From: Glaciimonas sp.
GTDB lineage: Bacteria; Pseudomonadota; Gammaproteobacteria; Burkholderiales; Burkholderiaceae_D
DNA: 64,000 nucleotides
Assembly (NCBI GenBank): GCA_012927625.1
Contig: JABBOV010000006.1
Span: 1 to 64,000 of the forward strand
Direction: 5' to 3'
Made by a program: the position numbers and the translations under genes. The notes under the pieces are model-generated. The model was not told the DNA's origin. It worked only from the letters and a program-made list of their open reading frames with translations, and did no database searches. This document shows, in pieces, positions 32,457 to 40,882 of this stretch; within the stretch, counting starts at the first letter, position 1, and each line of letters begins with the position of its first letter.

Positions 32457-35021
32457 TTATGCGCAGCGCTGCGCAATATACGTCAATGCTTGTTCCACCT
32501 GATCGATCAGGATCAGGCATAGATCGCCCTCTGCCAAATTGGCCAGTGCGGTATCGATGGCCACGAACTCGCCATGCACTTCCATCACCGACTTGGTGCG
32601 TTTTGCCTGTTTCAGACCATCGCGCAGCAGTGCCATGACCTCACCGTCGGCCCGGCCGCGCTGGCATTGGTCTTCATACAGAACCACTTCGTCGAAAGCG
32701 TCTCCCAATATCTCAGTTTGGCGGCGGATGTCGCGGTCGCGCCGGTCGCCGGCAGCGCTGATGACGACCGAGCGACGCTTCGATGGCATGTTCCCAATTG
32801 CCGCCACGAGCGCCGCAATCGCGTCTGGATTGTGGCCGTAGTCGGCAATGATGGTGGCTTCGTTAAAGGAGAACAGGTTAAATCTTCCCGGTGCGCTGTT
32901 GGCGTCGTTGATGAAAGTAAGCAAGCCGGCACGAATGGTTTCCCAGGCGAGGCCCAGGCCCCATGCGGCGCCAACCGCCGCCATCGCGTTTTCAACTTGA
33001 AAGCCGATAGCGCCGTCGCAGGTCAGCGGGATATCCGTCAACTCAATTCGATGTGTGTAAGGGCCTTGTGCAGCGACAATTGCCCCTTGTTCCAGATACA
33101 CGGTGCGCAACCCCTGGGCGCGGTGGGTAGCAATCACCGGGTGTTGGTGGCTCATGGCGAAATACGTTATCGAACCGGGGCAATCGGTAGCCATCTCGAC
33201 TACCAGCGGGTCGGCCGCATTGAGTACCGCTACGCCGCCTGGCGCGACGTTTTGGACGATTACCCGCTTGACCACGGCCAAGTCTTCCACGGTGCAGATG
33301 AAGCTCAAGCCGAGGTGGTCGCCCATGCCGATATTGGTCACTACGGCGACATTGCAACGATCAAACCCCAGACCTTCGCGCAACACCCCACCGCGCGCGG
33401 TCTCGAAAACAGCAGCGTCCACATCGGGGTGCATCAATACATTGCGCGCACTGCGCGGGCCGCTGCAGTCGCCGCTATCAATGCGCTTGCCTTCGATGTA
33501 AATACCATCGGTGCTGGTCAGGCCAACCCGGTATTTGTTGGTTTTCAATATATGTGCAATCAGGCGCGCTGTAGTGGTTTTGCCATTGGTTCCCGCCACC
33601 GCGACAACCGGAATCCGGCCGTCGTCGCCCTCACCATACATGGTTGAAATGATCGCTTCGCCGACTGCGCGGCCTTTACCGAACGAGGGCTGAAGATGCA
33701 TGCGCAAGCCGGGCGCCGCATTGACTTCGACGATGCCGCCGCCTTGTTCTTGCAGTGGTTTACTGACGCTTTCACACACCACGTCGACGCCGCAAATGTC
33801 GAGCCCGATCATCTGCGCAGCTTCAACCGCGCGCGCTGCCAGTTCTGGATGCACTTTGTCGGTCACGTCGGTAGCCGAGCCGCCGGTGCTGAGGTTGGCA
33901 TTGTTGCGCAGCACCACCGGTTCGCCTTTGGTCGGGATGCTCTGGAGCGTGTAGCCGTGCTTGGCCAGGGTTGTCAGGGCAATGCCGTCGACCCTGATTT
34001 TAGTCAATGAAGTGGCGTGACCATTGCTGCGCAGCGGGTCAAGATTGACCTGTTCGACCAAATCTCCAATGCTGCGAATGCCGTCGCCGATGACTTGCGG
34101 CGGGGCCCGACGGGCTGCCGCAACCAACTGCTTGCCAATCACCAGCAAGCGGAAATCATGGCCGGGCAGATAGCGCTCGACGATCACGTCGGAGCTGATC
34201 GCATACGCCACGGTGAAAGCAGCCAATACTTCTTCCCGGGTCTTGATGTTGACCGCAACGCCTTTGCCCTGGTTGCCGTCGCGCGGCTTGAGCACCACCG
34301 GGCCGCCGATTTCAGATGCCGCGTTCCAGGCATCTTCGGCATTCGATACCGACCTGCCTTGCGGCACCGGTACTCCCGCTGCGTGCAGCAATATTTTAGT
34401 CAGTTGCTTGTCTTGTGCAATCGCTTCGGCAATAGCGCTGGTGTGGTCGGTTTCTGCGGCCTGAATGCGGTGCTGCTTGCTGCCCCAGCCAAACTGCACC
34501 ATGCTGCCTTCAGTCAGGCGCCGGTACGGAATGCCGCGTGCGACTGCGGCCAGCACAATCGCACCGGTGCTCGGCCCCAGCCGCACGTCTTCATCCAGTT
34601 CGCGCAGGCTGGCCAGCGCCTGCGTCAGATCGAACGGCGTGTCTTCAGCAGCTGCGCGACACAGCGTTTGTGCCAGCTCAAACGCCAGCCTACCGACCGC
34701 CTCCTCGGTATACTCGACCACCACCTGATAGGTTCCGGGATTGACCGTTTTCACCGAACGGCTGAAAGTGACCGGGCACCCAGCTTGCGCCTGCAGGCCG
34801 AGGGCTGCAGCCTCCAATGCATGCGCCATCGGGCAGCGCCCTTCCTGGTTTACCGGTTCGAGAAATTTTATTTCGGGAAAGCGTGCGCGCAGCCTGACTT
34901 CAAAGCCGGGAATGTCGGTCATTAAACATTCTGTTTCGGGGTAAGACACAATCGCTTCGATAGCGGTATGACGGCTCCACAGGTTGGGGCCGCGCAATGC
35001 TCGAATACGTGATATTTCCAT
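32457..35021 (-). CDS. cphA: cyanophycin synthetase
   Basis: This enzyme polymerises aspartate and arginine into cyanophycin (multi-L-arginyl-poly-L-aspartate) using ATP, without ribosomes. The 854-residue protein has the three expected parts: an N-terminal domain (1-160, opening ISRIRALRGPNLWS); an ATP-grasp domain (about 215-465, with GGPVVLKPRDGNQGKGVAV) that adds Asp; and a Mur-ligase-like domain with P-loop VAGTNGKTTTARL near residue 478 that adds Arg. The full Mur C-terminal domain follows (NLFSFNEATIIADYGHNPDA onward). It lies 314 bases downstream of the shorter synthetase, with the ABC transporter divergent beyond it. No cyanophycinase gene is in the window. Confidence 0.95.
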   Translation of the reverse strand: MEISRIRALRGPNLWSRHTAIEAIVSYPETECLMTDIPGFEVRLRARFPEIKFLEPVNQEGRCPMAHALEAAALGLQAQAGCPVTFSRSVKTVNPGTYQVVVEYTEEAVGRLAFELAQTLCRAAAEDTPFDLTQALASLRELDEDVRLGPSTGAIVLAAVARGIPYRRLTEGSMVQFGWGSKQHRIQAAETDHTSAIAEAIAQDKQLTKILLHAAGVPVPQGRSVSNAEDAWNAASEIGGPVVLKPRDGNQGKGVAVNIKTREEVLAAFTVAYAISSDVIVERYLPGHDFRLLVIGKQLVAAARRAPPQVIGDGIRSIGDLVEQVNLDPLRSNGHATSLTKIRVDGIALTTLAKHGYTLQSIPTKGEPVVLRNNANLSTGGSATDVTDKVHPELAARAVEAAQMIGLDICGVDVVCESVSKPLQEQGGGIVEVNAAPGLRMHLQPSFGKGRAVGEAIISTMYGEGDDGRIPVVAVAGTNGKTTTARLIAHILKTNKYRVGLTSTDGIYIEGKRIDSGDCSGPRSARNVLMHPDVDAAVFETARGGVLREGLGFDRCNVAVVTNIGMGDHLGLSFICTVEDLAVVKRVIVQNVAPGGVAVLNAADPLVVEMATDCPGSITYFAMSHQHPVIATHRAQGLRTVYLEQGAIVAAQGPYTHRIELTDIPLTCDGAIGFQVENAMAAVGAAWGLGLAWETIRAGLLTFINDANSAPGRFNLFSFNEATIIADYGHNPDAIAALVAAIGNMPSKRRSVVISAAGDRRDRDIRRQTEILGDAFDEVVLYEDQCQRGRADGEVMALLRDGLKQAKRTKSVMEVHGEFVAIDTALANLAEGDLCLILIDQVEQALTYIAQRCA

Positions 35022-35335
35022 GAATATTTCCTTGTGTGCACCCAGCGCGCTGTGCGTGCATTGATGCAGCGAATAGTCTTAACTGATGTACCGCATTGTC
35101 CACGATAGACACAAATAACACGAGTGGCACGTGCCGGATTCACAGCCTCGTGAGTTTCATAAAAATAAGGAGTATCGTAATTTCTATGGCACTCACCGCA
35201 TATTTTTATTGATTATATAAAATATACTCCTACATATGTTTGATATTAACAAGACGTTTTTCAGCGCTTGATCATGGTTTTCTGAACACGCTATCAGCGC
35301 CTTTTTTTCGTGCTTTTCGTGGACATGGATCAGGT
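35022..35335. other. 314-base AT-rich spacer between the two synthetases
   Basis: No gene is supported. It holds copy 4 of the 26-nt-phased element within an AT-rich block bounded by GGAGTAT and its complement ATACTCC. A separate promoter for cphA could lie here. Confidence 0.5.
35169..35201 (+). repeat. 26-nt-phased dispersed element, copy 4
   Basis: GGAGTAT starts at 35169 and ACCGCAT at 35195, a 26-nt offset. An inverted ATACTCC at 35224-35230 bounds the far side, giving a 62-base unit with inverted 7-base ends. This is the most complete copy in the window. Confidence 0.7.
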
Positions 35336-37528
35336 CTAATGTGCGGCGTTCTTCATGCCGAAATCGAAGGTTTGAATGCCCGCGCGGATCAGGTCGTGGG
35401 CAATACCCAAGGCCCAGGCGGCACCCACTGCAGCCTGAATGTTTTGGGTAATAAAAGGCCGCTGGGCCGGATCTGGAAAGGCGATAGTGCCAAGATCGAG
35501 AATGGCGGTCTGGTTCATGCCGGTGGCCAGCACGACGTGGCCATTATCCACAAATACGCAGCGCCCGCCCTTGGCACGATGCTGGGCCAAGACTGGAATT
35601 TCCCATGATGCGCTAAAGAAAATCACGCTACCATCGCACAGGGCAGCCATTTCTGCCACCAGCGGATCGGCCCCGTTGAGTACTGCCACCCCTTCCGGCA
35701 GCACCAGGTCGACCTGGGTGCGTGCAACATTAACCATTTGTCCGGCGTTATTGATATGCAACTCCGGCAAGCATTCCGTGGGATCGATGTTGGTCACGAC
35801 GCCAACCTGGCAGCGGTCATAAGCCACTCCTTGGGTCAGAATGGCGCGCCAGCCGTTTTCAAAAACTGCGGCGTCAACTGAGCGGTTCAGAAGAATTCTT
35901 TGCGTCGCTTGCCAATTGGCGCAGTCGCCTGATTCGACGGATCTTTCCCGCAGATACAAACCGTCGCCGCAGGCCAGCCCTACATATGCACCGTGCAGGT
36001 GTAGCAGTCGGGCAATCAGGCGTGCCACCATGGTTTTGCCCGAGGTACCGGTCACGCCTACAATCGGAATCCGGCCGCAGCCGTGGCTGTTGTGTGTGGC
36101 CGGAAACAGGTGATCGACAATGGCCTGCCCAATCGGCCGGGCCGGGCCATCGGCTGGCTTCAAGTGCATCAACAATCCAGGCCCGGCGTTGACCTCGACA
36201 ATCGCGCCGCCTTGCTCTTCCAGCGGACGCGAAATGTCAGTGGCGACCAGATCGACTCCGGCGATATCGAGTCCGATGACGCGCGCAGCCAGCGCGGCGG
36301 CGGCGGCCACCTCCGGGTGCACCAGATCGGTGACGTCAAAGGCGACATTGCCATTGCGCTGGATCAGTACCGTAGCGCCGGCCGGCGGCACCGCATCCGG
36401 GCTAAAACCTTGGCGCGACAACTCCAGCAGTACTGCTGGATCTTCATCGATCAAGACCAGATTGAGGGGGTGATCTTCGGTGGTGCCACGGCGCGGGTCG
36501 GTGTTGATTTGATCGTCTATCAGTTGCGTGATGCAGGCTTTACCATCGCCGATCACCGATGCGGTTTCGCCGCGCGCCGCTGCCACTACACGGCCGCCGA
36601 TGACCAGCAACCGGTGTTCGTTGCCGGCCACGAAGCGCTCGACTATGACTGCGCTGCCTTCCTGCGCCGCCAGGTCGAAAGCCGCCTCGATATCGCTGCG
36701 CGTTTTGAGGTCGGTGGAGACGCCGCGCCCGTGGTTGCCGTCCGACGGCTTGAGCACTACCGGCAGGCCGATATCTTGCGCTGCTTCCCACGCATCTTCG
36801 AGGTTCTCGACAATCCGGCCTTCGGGAATCGGTACGCCGCACGATTGCAGCAGATTCTTGGTCAAATCCTTGTCGCGCGATATGCTCTCGGCGATCGCGC
36901 TGGTGGCATCGGTTTCTGCAGTCCAGATGCGCCGCTGTTTGGCGCCGTATCCCAGTTGCACCAGATTGCCTTCACTCAGTCGTATCGAAGGGATGCGCCG
37001 TTCGTTTGCTGCATCGACGATGCAGGCGGTGCTGGGCCCCAGAACGGCGGCATCGCGTATTGCGCGCAGCTCTGCGACGGTGGCTGCAACATCGAACGGT
37101 TGATCCTCGATTGCCGCCATGACCAGATCGCGCGCCGCTACCAGCGCTGCCCGACTGACTTGCTCGTATCTGGCGCGCACCGCGACCTTATAGACGCCGC
37201 GCTGCTGAGTCTGGCGGGCTTTGCCAAAACCGCTCTGCATGCCGGCCAGGTTTTGCAACTCGATCATCACGTGTTCCATGATGTGCGCCGGCCAGGTGCC
37301 GTCGCGCAAGCGTTGCAGAAAGCCGCCGCGCTCGCCGATCCCGCAGCGATGCTCGATGAGCCCCGGCAACCACGTTGTCAGGCGCTCGTAAAAGCCGGGA
37401 ATAGTATTGGATGGCGCATCTTCCAGATCGTTGATATCGACCCAGGCTTCCAGAACCGGGCGATAAGTCCAGATATTCGGCCCGCGCAAAGACAACACAT
37501 TGATGATGTCGATAGTTTTTTTATTCAT
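35336..37528 (-). CDS. cyanophycin synthetase, short form (CphA2-like)
   Basis: This 730-residue paralogue of cphA shares the N-terminal domain (LSLRGPNIWTYRPVLEAW), the ATP-grasp domain (GLPVVLKPSDGNHGRGVSTD) and the Mur-ligase central domain with P-loop VTGTSGKTMVARL near residue 494. It ends at the position matching VENAMAAVGAAWGLG in cphA plus about 25 residues, so the Mur C-terminal domain (about 120-130 residues) is absent. Cyanobacterial CphA2 enzymes, which polymerise beta-Asp-Arg dipeptides, also lack this region. Here the P-loop is intact, so the Mur half may not be fully lost. It is first in the cphA2-cphA order; the divergent transporter starts 242 bases away. Confidence 0.9.
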   Translation of the reverse strand: MNKKTIDIINVLSLRGPNIWTYRPVLEAWVDINDLEDAPSNTIPGFYERLTTWLPGLIEHRCGIGERGGFLQRLRDGTWPAHIMEHVMIELQNLAGMQSGFGKARQTQQRGVYKVAVRARYEQVSRAALVAARDLVMAAIEDQPFDVAATVAELRAIRDAAVLGPSTACIVDAANERRIPSIRLSEGNLVQLGYGAKQRRIWTAETDATSAIAESISRDKDLTKNLLQSCGVPIPEGRIVENLEDAWEAAQDIGLPVVLKPSDGNHGRGVSTDLKTRSDIEAAFDLAAQEGSAVIVERFVAGNEHRLLVIGGRVVAAARGETASVIGDGKACITQLIDDQINTDPRRGTTEDHPLNLVLIDEDPAVLLELSRQGFSPDAVPPAGATVLIQRNGNVAFDVTDLVHPEVAAAAALAARVIGLDIAGVDLVATDISRPLEEQGGAIVEVNAGPGLLMHLKPADGPARPIGQAIVDHLFPATHNSHGCGRIPIVGVTGTSGKTMVARLIARLLHLHGAYVGLACGDGLYLRERSVESGDCANWQATQRILLNRSVDAAVFENGWRAILTQGVAYDRCQVGVVTNIDPTECLPELHINNAGQMVNVARTQVDLVLPEGVAVLNGADPLVAEMAALCDGSVIFFSASWEIPVLAQHRAKGGRCVFVDNGHVVLATGMNQTAILDLGTIAFPDPAQRPFITQNIQAAVGAAWALGIAHDLIRAGIQTFDFGMKNAAH

Positions 37529-37770
37529 AGATGAATACTGATGCGGTTAGATGAAAAGCAAATGTATACGCACAAAATAACCTTAACGCGCCTGGCGCGA
37601 TTTGGTTTCGATTAGCGGAGGAAAATTTTGCAGGATGTGAAATACTAGCAAACAACGGCAATACCTTTGGATATACTTGGCGCAAAATCGCGATTAAACT
37701 TCAGTTAACAGATAATTTGAGGTGTAGTTTACGCTCATAAACCCATTTACCGCACGCCCCTGCCGCTTTA

Positions 37771-40077
37771 ATGAAAACTGTCTTGCCAATATTGCTATTA
37801 AAAAAGTATGAACTGCCTGCCGCCTGGCATCACGACTTACACTCCCAACTGATCAAAAATGAAACGGTACTCGCGCATTGCGAGATTGATCTCGATGCGC
37901 AGTTGCATTTTGTTCCGGGTATCGTGGTGGTCAGTAATTTCAGGCTGCTTTTCAAGACCCGTGATGATGCCACCTGGCAGCAATGGTCGTATCGACCGGA
38001 TTTGATCCTGGTGCATCAGGATCATGCCGGCGTGGGCAGTCTCGAACTGCACGATGCTGGTGCCCGCCTGTCGTGCTGGCGCTACACCTTAAACCATAAC
38101 CCGGATGCCTTGCGCCTGGTGGTTCAGTTCGAGCAGCAATGCCACGCTGCCGTGTCGGGGCAAGCGGTGGCTGAACCCGAATCGGTAGTATGCCCGAGCT
38201 GCAAGACAATTCTGGAGCCTGGGCAGGAAGAATGCCCGAACTGTGCTCCCGACGTCGCTATTGCGCCGTCGACCTGGACGCTGTTTCGGCTGTGGCGTTT
38301 TGCCCGGCCCTATAACGGCCAATTGCTGCTGGGATTTATCCTCACGCTGGCGGCCACCGCCGCAACATTAGTACCGCCCTATCTGACCATGCCGCTGATG
38401 GACAATGTGCTGATTCCGTATCAGAACGGGGCCCCAATTGACGTTCAACTGGTCACGCTGTATCTGGGCGGCCTGTTCGGCTCGGCGTTGCTGGCCTGGC
38501 TGTTGAGCTGGGCCCGCACTTATATTCTGGCCCTGGTGAGCGAACGCATCGGCGCCGACTTGCGCACCAGCACCTATGAACATTTATTGCGCTTGTCGCT
38601 CGAATATTTCGGCGGCAAGCGCACCGGCGACCTGATGACGCGCATCGGCTCAGAGACCGACCGCATCTGTGTATTTTTGTCGCTGCACTTGCTGGACTTC
38701 GCCACCGATGTACTGATGATCGTGATGACGGCGGCAATTCTGATCTCGATCAATCCCTTGCTGGCATTAGTGACGCTGGTGCCGTTGCCGTTCATTGCCT
38801 GGATGATCCATGCGGTGCGCAACAAATTGCGCTATGGCTTTGAAAAAATCGATCGGATCTGGTCGGAAGTCACCAATGTGCTGGCCGATACCATCCCCGG
38901 CATCCGCGTAGTCAAGGCCTTTGCCCAGGAAAAACGCGAGGCTGCGCGCTTTCGCGAAGCCAACAACCACAATCTTGCGATCAATGATCGGGTCAACAAG
39001 ATTTGGTCGCTGTTTTCGCCGACGGTCGGCTTTTTGACTGAAATCGGCTTGCTGGTGGTGTGGGCAGTCGGCATCTGGCAAGTCTCGCACGGCATGATCA
39101 CAGTCGGCGTACTGACCGCATTCCTGGCCTACATCAGCCGTTTTTACACCCGGCTCGACTCCATGAGCAGAATCGTCTCGGTGACGCAGAAAGCCGCTGC
39201 CGGCGCCAAGCGCATCTTCGATATTCTGGACCACGTATCGAGCGTGCCGGAAGCTGCCAATCCGATCCATCTGGCGCAAATCGAAGGCCGTATCGAAATC
39301 AGGAATATCGGCTTTCGCTACGGCAACCGGGCGGTAATCCACGACCTCGATCTGACCATCCAGCCGGGCGAGATGATCGGCCTGGTCGGTCATAGCGGCT
39401 CCGGCAAGAGCACGCTGGTCAACCTGATCTGCCGTTTTTACGATGTTTCCGCCGGTGCGATCCTGATCGACGGGGTCGATATCCGCTCGCTGCCGATTTC
39501 CGAATACCGCAGCAATATCGGCCTGGTACTGCAGGAACCTTTCCTGTTCTTTGGCACCATCGCCGAAAACATCGCCTATGGCAAGCCGGAGGCCAGCCGC
39601 GGGCAGATCATTGCCGCTGCCCGCGCCGCCAATGCGCATGAATTCATTTTGCGCCTGCCGCATGGTTACGATTCGATGGTCGGCGAGCGCGGCCAGACCT
39701 TGTCCGGGGGCGAACGCCAGCGGATTTCAATTGCCCGTGCGCTACTGATCGATCCGCATATCCTGATCATGGATGAAGCCACGTCTTCGGTCGATACCAC
39801 TACCGAGCGCGAGATTCAAAAAGCGCTGGATAACCTGGTGCGCGGCCGCACCACCATCGCAATTGCACATCGGCTTTCTACACTGCGCCAAGCCGACCGG
39901 CTAGTGGTGATGGATCGCGGCCAGATCGTCGAAGTTGGCAAACACGATGAATTGCTGGCGCGCGAAGGCGCCTACTATCGGCTGTATCAGGCCCAGGCTC
40001 GTCAAGCCGAGCAAGACAGGCTGGAGCAAGGCGTGGAGCACAGCGCTGAATTTGATGAAAGTGAACGTGTGGCATGA
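37771..40077 (+). CDS. cyanophycin-associated ABC transporter (fused permease-ATPase)
   Basis: This 768-residue half-transporter of the exporter type has an unusual N-terminal region of about 170 residues. That region holds a zinc ribbon with two CPxC motifs (CPSCKTILEPGQEECPNC, about 143-160). Six membrane helices follow (about 180-470), then an ATPase domain with Walker A GHSGSGKST near 540, signature LSGGERQR near 645 and Walker B ILIMDEATSSVD near 665. I recall this architecture as the family annotated beside cyanophycin synthetases in proteobacteria. The substrate is unknown. The stop overlaps the DUF1854 start by four bases (ATGA), and the gene is divergent from the synthetase operon. 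Confidence 0.88.
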   Translation: MKTVLPILLLKKYELPAAWHHDLHSQLIKNETVLAHCEIDLDAQLHFVPGIVVVSNFRLLFKTRDDATWQQWSYRPDLILVHQDHAGVGSLELHDAGARLSCWRYTLNHNPDALRLVVQFEQQCHAAVSGQAVAEPESVVCPSCKTILEPGQEECPNCAPDVAIAPSTWTLFRLWRFARPYNGQLLLGFILTLAATAATLVPPYLTMPLMDNVLIPYQNGAPIDVQLVTLYLGGLFGSALLAWLLSWARTYILALVSERIGADLRTSTYEHLLRLSLEYFGGKRTGDLMTRIGSETDRICVFLSLHLLDFATDVLMIVMTAAILISINPLLALVTLVPLPFIAWMIHAVRNKLRYGFEKIDRIWSEVTNVLADTIPGIRVVKAFAQEKREAARFREANNHNLAINDRVNKIWSLFSPTVGFLTEIGLLVVWAVGIWQVSHGMITVGVLTAFLAYISRFYTRLDSMSRIVSVTQKAAAGAKRIFDILDHVSSVPEAANPIHLAQIEGRIEIRNIGFRYGNRAVIHDLDLTIQPGEMIGLVGHSGSGKSTLVNLICRFYDVSAGAILIDGVDIRSLPISEYRSNIGLVLQEPFLFFGTIAENIAYGKPEASRGQIIAAARAANAHEFILRLPHGYDSMVGERGQTLSGGERQRISIARALLIDPHILIMDEATSSVDTTTEREIQKALDNLVRGRTTIAIAHRLSTLRQADRLVVMDRGQIVEVGKHDELLAREGAYYRLYQAQARQAEQDRLEQGVEHSAEFDESERVA

Positions 40078-40550
40078 GTGATTTGAACGATTTTGATTTG
40101 GAGCGCAATGCCTTCGGCAAACTGGTATTTACCGCCGCTGGGGAGTCTGATAGCCATGTCGGAGTGGTGCCGGTACGCGCATTCCCGATTGCCGCGCCAG
40201 ACAGCGGGATTGCCATCGTCAGTGCCGATGGTAGCGAACTGGCCTGGATCGAGCGCTTATCCGATCTGCCTGATGAAGTGAGGATATTGCTGGAACAGGA
40301 GTTGGCCAGTCGCGAGTTTTTGCCGCACATCCTGCAGATTCTGCATGTTTCCGCATTCGCCACGCCCAGCACCTGGCAAGTCGAAACCGACCGCGGCGAG
40401 ACCAGCTTTGTGCTTAAGGGCGAAGAAGATATTCGCCGCGTCGGGCCAGAGGGTCTCATCATTGCCGACAGCCACGGCGTCCAGTATCTGGTGCGCGACC
40501 TGCAGGAGCTGAACCAGACCAGCCGCAAGCTGCTGGACCGGTTTTTGTAA
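40074..40550 (+). CDS. DUF1854 protein, cyanophycin-associated
   Basis: This 158-residue soluble protein is a single DUF1854 domain, with VVPVRAFPIAAPDSGIAIVS, ELAWIERLSDLPDEVRILLE, then EFLPHILQILHVSAFATPST and GVQYLVRDLQELNQTSRKLL. It has no signal or membrane segment. It is co-translated with the ABC transporter, and the pair is repeatedly seen next to cyanophycin synthetase genes, so it is probably a cytoplasmic partner of the transporter. The biochemical role is unknown. Confidence 0.85.
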   Translation: MSDLNDFDLERNAFGKLVFTAAGESDSHVGVVPVRAFPIAAPDSGIAIVSADGSELAWIERLSDLPDEVRILLEQELASREFLPHILQILHVSAFATPSTWQVETDRGETSFVLKGEEDIRRVGPEGLIIADSHGVQYLVRDLQELNQTSRKLLDRFL

Positions 40551-40595
40551 TAGTGCGGGCCTGCGTGCCTGCATCTGGTTGCGCCTGCAGTAACT
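40551..40595. repeat. GTAGTGCGGGCC palindrome family, partial copy A
   Basis: TAGTGCGGGCCTGCGTGCCT followed by GCATCTGG matches the left arm of copies B (48368) and C (54769). The right arm is reduced to GCGCCTGCAGTAACT. Confidence 0.65.
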
Positions 40596-40638
40596 ATTCA
40601 GCCCGCACCAAGAAACGTCCAAACCGAAGTGTTTTTTT

Positions 40639-40709
40639 GTAGGAGCGCACCCGGGCGCGAAAGCAGTCGCCAGACCGCAGCCGTTGATCGCGCCCGGGTG
40701 CGCTCCTAC
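40639..40709. repeat. perfect 22-base inverted repeat
   Basis: The arms at 40639-40660 (GTAGGAGCGCACCCGGGC then GCGA) and 40688-40709 are exact reverse complements around a 27-base loop. This is a REP-type palindrome that could form a very stable RNA hairpin after the DUF1854 gene and protect or end the transcript. Confidence 0.8.
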
Positions 40710-40776
40710 AACATCGTGCCATTTCGCTCTTAATTGTCTTGCCGTCTGAATAGTTGCCACACGTACTATTTTATAT

Positions 40777-40809
40777 GGAGTATGCCTAAAAACAGGCATT
40801 TTTCCGCAT
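40777..40809 (+). repeat. 26-nt-phased dispersed element, copy 5
   Basis: GGAGTAT starts at 40777 and TCCGCAT at 40803, a 26-nt offset. Within the spacer ATGCCT and AGGCAT pair around AAAAAC and are followed by TTTTT, so this copy could also act as a weak terminator. Confidence 0.7.
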
Positions 40810-40882
40810 ATATTTGAACGATTGTTAAATAATACATAGCCATGTATGTATTTTAATACTGGAATTCGTGCTGTGCGTGGCA

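Larger units (their letters stand above)
40551..40882. other. 332-base convergent gap packed with repeats
   Basis: No gene is supported. It contains a partial copy of the GTAGTGCGGGCC palindrome family at its left end (40551-40595), a perfect 22-base inverted repeat (40639-40709), copy 5 of the 26-nt-phased element (40777-40809) and AT-rich sequence up to the stop of the phosphotransferase gene. Confidence 0.6.

Noticed and set aside
36083-37534. 483-codon open frame antisense to the short cyanophycin synthetase
   Set aside because: It mirrors the sense gene codon for codon, has no ribosome-binding site or recognisable domain, and is the kind of shadow frame expected opposite a GC-rich gene. 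The same holds for long antisense frames over cphA (32574-33647), the transporter (38767-39663) and the PhoX gene (49225-50385).
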